Below, one piece after another: positions 61,401-64,000 of a stretch of 64,000 nt of DNA. The stretch is from Priapulus caudatus (lineage: Eukaryota > Priapulida > Priapulimorpha > Priapulimorphida > Priapulidae): NCBI RefSeq assembly GCF_000485595.1, contig NW_014577189.1, positions 415,626-479,625 on the forward strand, given 5' to 3'. The position numbers and the translations under genes are program-made. The notes under the pieces were generated by a model, which was given only the letters and a program-made list of their open reading frames with translations, was not told where the DNA came from and made no database searches. The stretch's first letter is position 1. Each line of letters begins with the position of its first letter.

Positions 61401-63812
61401 CAGTTTGTCACCTTCAAATAATTGCGTAAATACCCATTGTGCATGTAAAGCCTACATGTACCAATCCTACACATTACAATTATATTATTGCCACGTAGCC
61501 TCATCTAACAAATACAGCCAAATATGCTGGTGATTGGTGACCTGCTTACAATCTATGATTCCAAATTAGATGCATCTTAATACAAGCTGTGACACATATT
61601 GACAACACAGGCCAACGATCTACAAAAGAGTAAGACATTGCATTAATTGCAAAGATCGCACCAACCCTTTTTAAACACGACACTGTCATCCCCTCAGTCA
61701 CCCCGACAACTTTTTCAGATACACAGTACCGACATGTCAGACCTGACATTATTTTTTGTAGACTGCACCACAAATCTACACTGCCAATGTAGAACCTGGC
61801 AGCGAAAATTTCGAAAATTGCAGGAGATCACTGCAATGAGGCAACGTGGTGTGTGGCATGGTGGTGGCGGTGGCGACTAGCGCAGGAGTGCGTGTGCGAT
61901 GGGGTGCAGGTGACGACGACAAGCTATGATACAGGTGCGACGTGCTGCTCGCAGGAATGAAAACTTACCGTAGTAATCCAATGAGCCACCTTAGGTAAGA
62001 AACGACACACGGAGGTTACTATATAAACGTTAGTAGTTCAACTACCACACCGCAGGTCACGCAACACCGATGGACGTGGGAGAAATTATATGTGGAACCG
62101 TTTGGTTAGAAATTACACAGAGCTGTTAATTATTTATGATTTTTCCTTCACATGGATCTATCTCTACGCACCTAAACACTACATTGTGAACTGATGTGTA
62201 ATATTAGCATCTAGGTTTATAACATTATATTAATATTGAAATAGCTTCCACATGGAATATTAATTAATGACACAAAACAAATGAGGTTACTGATATATTA
62301 GCACGTTTTTACTTTGTCTGCTTATTATTTTCTAAAAGTGTCATGCATTAAGTGATGACGTAAAGTAGGTTGTAGAATTATTAAGACCGCTAAATATTAC
62401 AAGAACAGAGTAATATATTCAATAATGCATAATTATTAATAATTATAACATAATTATATTAAATAATAGTCATTTCATGTAAACTTTCTAGTAATGCTAC
62501 TAGATGACTACTTAATCTGTCTATACAGGTGTGTGACTACTAATATTCTTCAGGACAAATGGGAAGGCATTGTGCTTGACACAGTACTGTGACACATAAT
62601 AATGACAACAAATAACGATGACTTACATAATAAAGCATTTGCAACACAAACATCAGCAATGCATTAAACTGAAACCTATCAGCAGCCCAGTAGTAAACAC
62701 AAGTGCAATCCAGCCACTTTTTAGAGAAGAACACTGACACTACTACCATTTGGTTATATTTAATGTAATTGTGCCACTATGACTCCTTCGGCCAAAGAAT
62801 TGGTGCAATAGTATATATATATAAAGAGAAGCTTAGCACAAATATAGTCAAGCCCAGGTAAGAAATGGTACAGAAAATGAGAAATTACAGAAATTTTTCT
62901 CGAGTAAGTTGTCGATGTAATGCATGCGCGTTCCACCAATATAACTTGCACTGTTTCCATCCCCTTAAACACCCATCACATGAGTGAAAGTAAGGTATAT
63001 GTTACAACACTAACCTTGTTTATTATCGATAGTTTCTGATGGAGTCTGTGTCTGCTTTGTGTAGGTCACCTGCTCTTTTGGCAGAATATTTGTCTGTGTC
63101 ACCTTGGATAATCCCAATCTTCCAATGCGTCGTGGACTACGGCAAATTACACACATATCTAACATAAGGTCAACCACACAAATCATGTTGTAGTGGAGAA
63201 TAACGAAATCAGGGTGCGAAATTAACGGGAGTCCGGAGTCAAATACTCCCTGATTTGACATATGCAGGAGTCCGTGTGACTCCCTGACAATTCTGCCATT
63301 CTAACTAGTTCTTTTCAGAGCACGGCCTCGCGGAATGACCGTATTCTTTCAGTAAAAGTACAAAGAAAATTTGGCAGACATGCAACCGCATGAATCATAA
63401 AAATATGCACATGTGTTATTGTTAATATCTTTAATTTTGAACTTCAGACTGCGGACTCCCTCATTTTGCTGCAGACTTTCTCTTTTTGAGGGTAGGGAGT
63501 CGAGTCCGTTGGACTCCCGTGTTCAAAAGTTAATTTCTACCCCTGCGAAATTATTTATCATCATATAGTTTTCAAACGCAATTATTTTTAAAAGTGCCTG
63601 CAATTAATTACACGAATGACACCAACTTTTAGATTGGGGTGTTTTCCAGCCAGATTTGTTATTTTGAATTATATGTGAATGATTTTACCTAGGGCAAGCT
63701 GACAATTGGGCAGCATCTCCTGAATCTTGGCTGCCTGTACTTGCTGCAGATGAGGACACAGGTTGACTTCCATCAATAGGAGGTTGCACTGCAGTCGGTT
63801 TTGGCTTATCAA
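49402..63812 (-). CDS. DYNC1I: Cytoplasmic dynein 1 intermediate chain, 13 exons, 5' partial
   Basis: This subunit scaffolds the dynein motor: it binds dynactin, the three light-chain families and, via WD40 repeats, the heavy chain. Exons in transcript order: 63689-63812, 63015-63136, 57623-57673, 55253-55408, 54738-54903, 54334-54433, 54011-54136, 53453-53713, 52266-52399, 51451-51595, 51015-51155, 49899-50024, 49402-49533 (TGA). They join in frame to about 594 residues. Visible sites: Tctex-binding [14 protein letters not shown]8-binding [10 protein letters not shown], roadblock-binding [20 protein letters not shown]. The WD40 part includes [68 protein letters not shown] and [20 protein letters not shown]. 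The N-terminal coiled coil and p150-binding segment lie beyond 64000. Confidence 0.97.
51296..51386 (+). repeat. (CTG/CTA)n trinucleotide tract
   Basis: Impure CTG, CTA and CAG triplets in a DYNC1I intron; not coding. Confidence 0.85.
52935..53452. repeat. About 33-bp minisatellite abutting a DYNC1I splice donor, interrupted by a gap
   Basis: Units of GCATCACCCACACAATCCC plus 13-14 variable bases occur from about 53020 to the N run and once more at 53400-53420. On the gene strand each reads GTGGGTGATGC, so each carries the same GTGGGT hexamer as the true donor CAG|GTGGGT at 53452. Confidence 0.8.
53152..53365. other. Assembly gap (214 N) within the minisatellite
   Basis: N run inside the tandem repeat next to the 53453-53713 exon. 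The repeat copy number is therefore unknown; the exon itself is intact. Confidence 0.99.
57623..57673 (-). CDS. DYNC1I: DYNC1I 51-bp phase 1-1 exon, likely alternatively spliced
   Basis: Acceptor TTTCAAG|AT and donor GAAG|GTGAGC enclose GAT GAA CCA TAT and onwards ([17 protein letters not shown], first codon split). Both borders are phase 1, so skipping joins 63015-63136 to 55253-55408 in frame. It lies in the region between the LC8 and roadblock sites, where vertebrate DYNC1I genes are known to splice alternatively. I do not recognise the 17-residue sequence itself. Confidence 0.75.
59687..60399. mobile_element. Long-arm foldback MITE, 713 bp, with 7-bp target duplication
   Basis: The termini are CAGGAGTAGATAATAGGG and its reverse complement. 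ATTATAG directly repeats at 59680-59686 and 60400-60406. Inner arms of about 270 bp (59757-60020 against 60095-60358) are near-identical inverted copies, so the element can fold almost end to end. Each arm has an open shadow frame, but they are mirror copies, not genes. Confidence 0.9.
63210..63545. mobile_element. hAT-like MITE family M, copy 2
   Basis: CAGGGTGCGAAATTAAC at the left and TTAATTTCTACCCCTG at the right are inverted, and CGAAAT directly repeats on both sides. It aligns along its length with 38243-38634 but has fewer internal GCGGACTCCCTC units. It lies between two DYNC1I exons. Confidence 0.85.
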
Positions 63813-63869
63813 CTATGTATCCAGAAGATAACAATGTTATAAACAAGTGTAGTTTGACAGATGTCACTC

Positions 63870-63935
63870 TTTCTGTGTGTCTGTCTGTCTGTCTGTCTCG
63901 CTCGCTCGCTCTATCTCTCTCTCTCTCTCTCTCTT

Positions 63936-64000
<65 letters not shown>
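63870..64000 (+). repeat. (TCTG)n/(CTCG)n/(CT)n microsatellite at window end
   Basis: A compound simple repeat running off the window, in the DYNC1I intron just upstream of the 63689-63812 exon. Confidence 0.95.

Larger units (their letters stand above)
55409..63014. other. Large DYNC1I introns, mostly unannotated
   Basis: Apart from the 57623-57673 exon, this 7.6 kb holds a (TA)n run at about 58217-58240, the foldback MITE at 59687-60399, and AT-rich sequence. No other exon with a matching phase-1 entry and exit is convincing; a Ser/Glu-rich frame near 59,090-59,170 on the minus strand lacks a usable donor. Confidence 0.6.

Overview
This window is nuclear DNA of an invertebrate animal. The four genes are all metazoan housekeeping or cytoskeletal genes, every coding exon is short and bounded by GT-AG introns, the non-coding DNA is AT-rich and full of small DNA transposons, and short (TTAGGG)n tracts lie inside the chromosome. 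There are no bacterial operons, rRNA genes or CRISPR arrays. The phylum cannot be fixed by reading alone; a marine non-vertebrate is my best guess. Three runs of N (4803-4812, 32322-33120, 53152-53365) mark assembly gaps.

Layout: (1) 1-17116, plus strand: the 3' part of a CLASP gene (microtubule plus-end rescue factor), 13 coding exons from 4465 to the stop at 17116; the 5' part lies outside the window. (2) 17117-26863: CLASP 3' flank and intergenic DNA with transposon remnants and two foldback elements. (3) 26864-about 31.4 kb, minus strand: MLX, the bHLH-Zip partner of Mondo/ChREBP and MXD proteins; the first coding exon is not resolved. (4) 31676-45546, plus strand: a complete Abl interactor gene (ABI, WAVE complex subunit), nine coding exons encoding 477 residues. 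MLX and ABI are head to head across a short region holding a perfect TCTCGCGAGA promoter palindrome. (5) 49402-63812, minus strand: cytoplasmic dynein 1 intermediate chain (DYNC1I), 13 exons encoding about 594 residues, with the N-terminal exons beyond the window. All exon phases join correctly in each model.

Three of the four genes act on the cytoskeleton (CLASP and dynein on microtubules, ABI on actin), but nothing shows they are co-regulated. From memory, human homologues of all four lie on Hox-bearing chromosome arms (2q and 17q), which suggests conserved macrosynteny.

The most unusual theme is a set of tandem duplications anchored exactly on splice sites. The CLASP donor at 7906 is present three times in a 49-bp array. 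The ABI exon-3 donor at 40009 is repeated about five times. The acceptor of the ABI SH3 exon at 45383 is preceded by a 68-bp array carrying earlier copies of the same acceptor and exon start. In addition, the last CLASP intron contains about 30 copies of a 51-bp (17-codon) unit that is open only in the CLASP reading frame on the plus strand, so intron retention would add an acidic repeat tail. A second theme is a family of foldback elements with unrelated arms but a nearly identical 27-bp telomere-like core.
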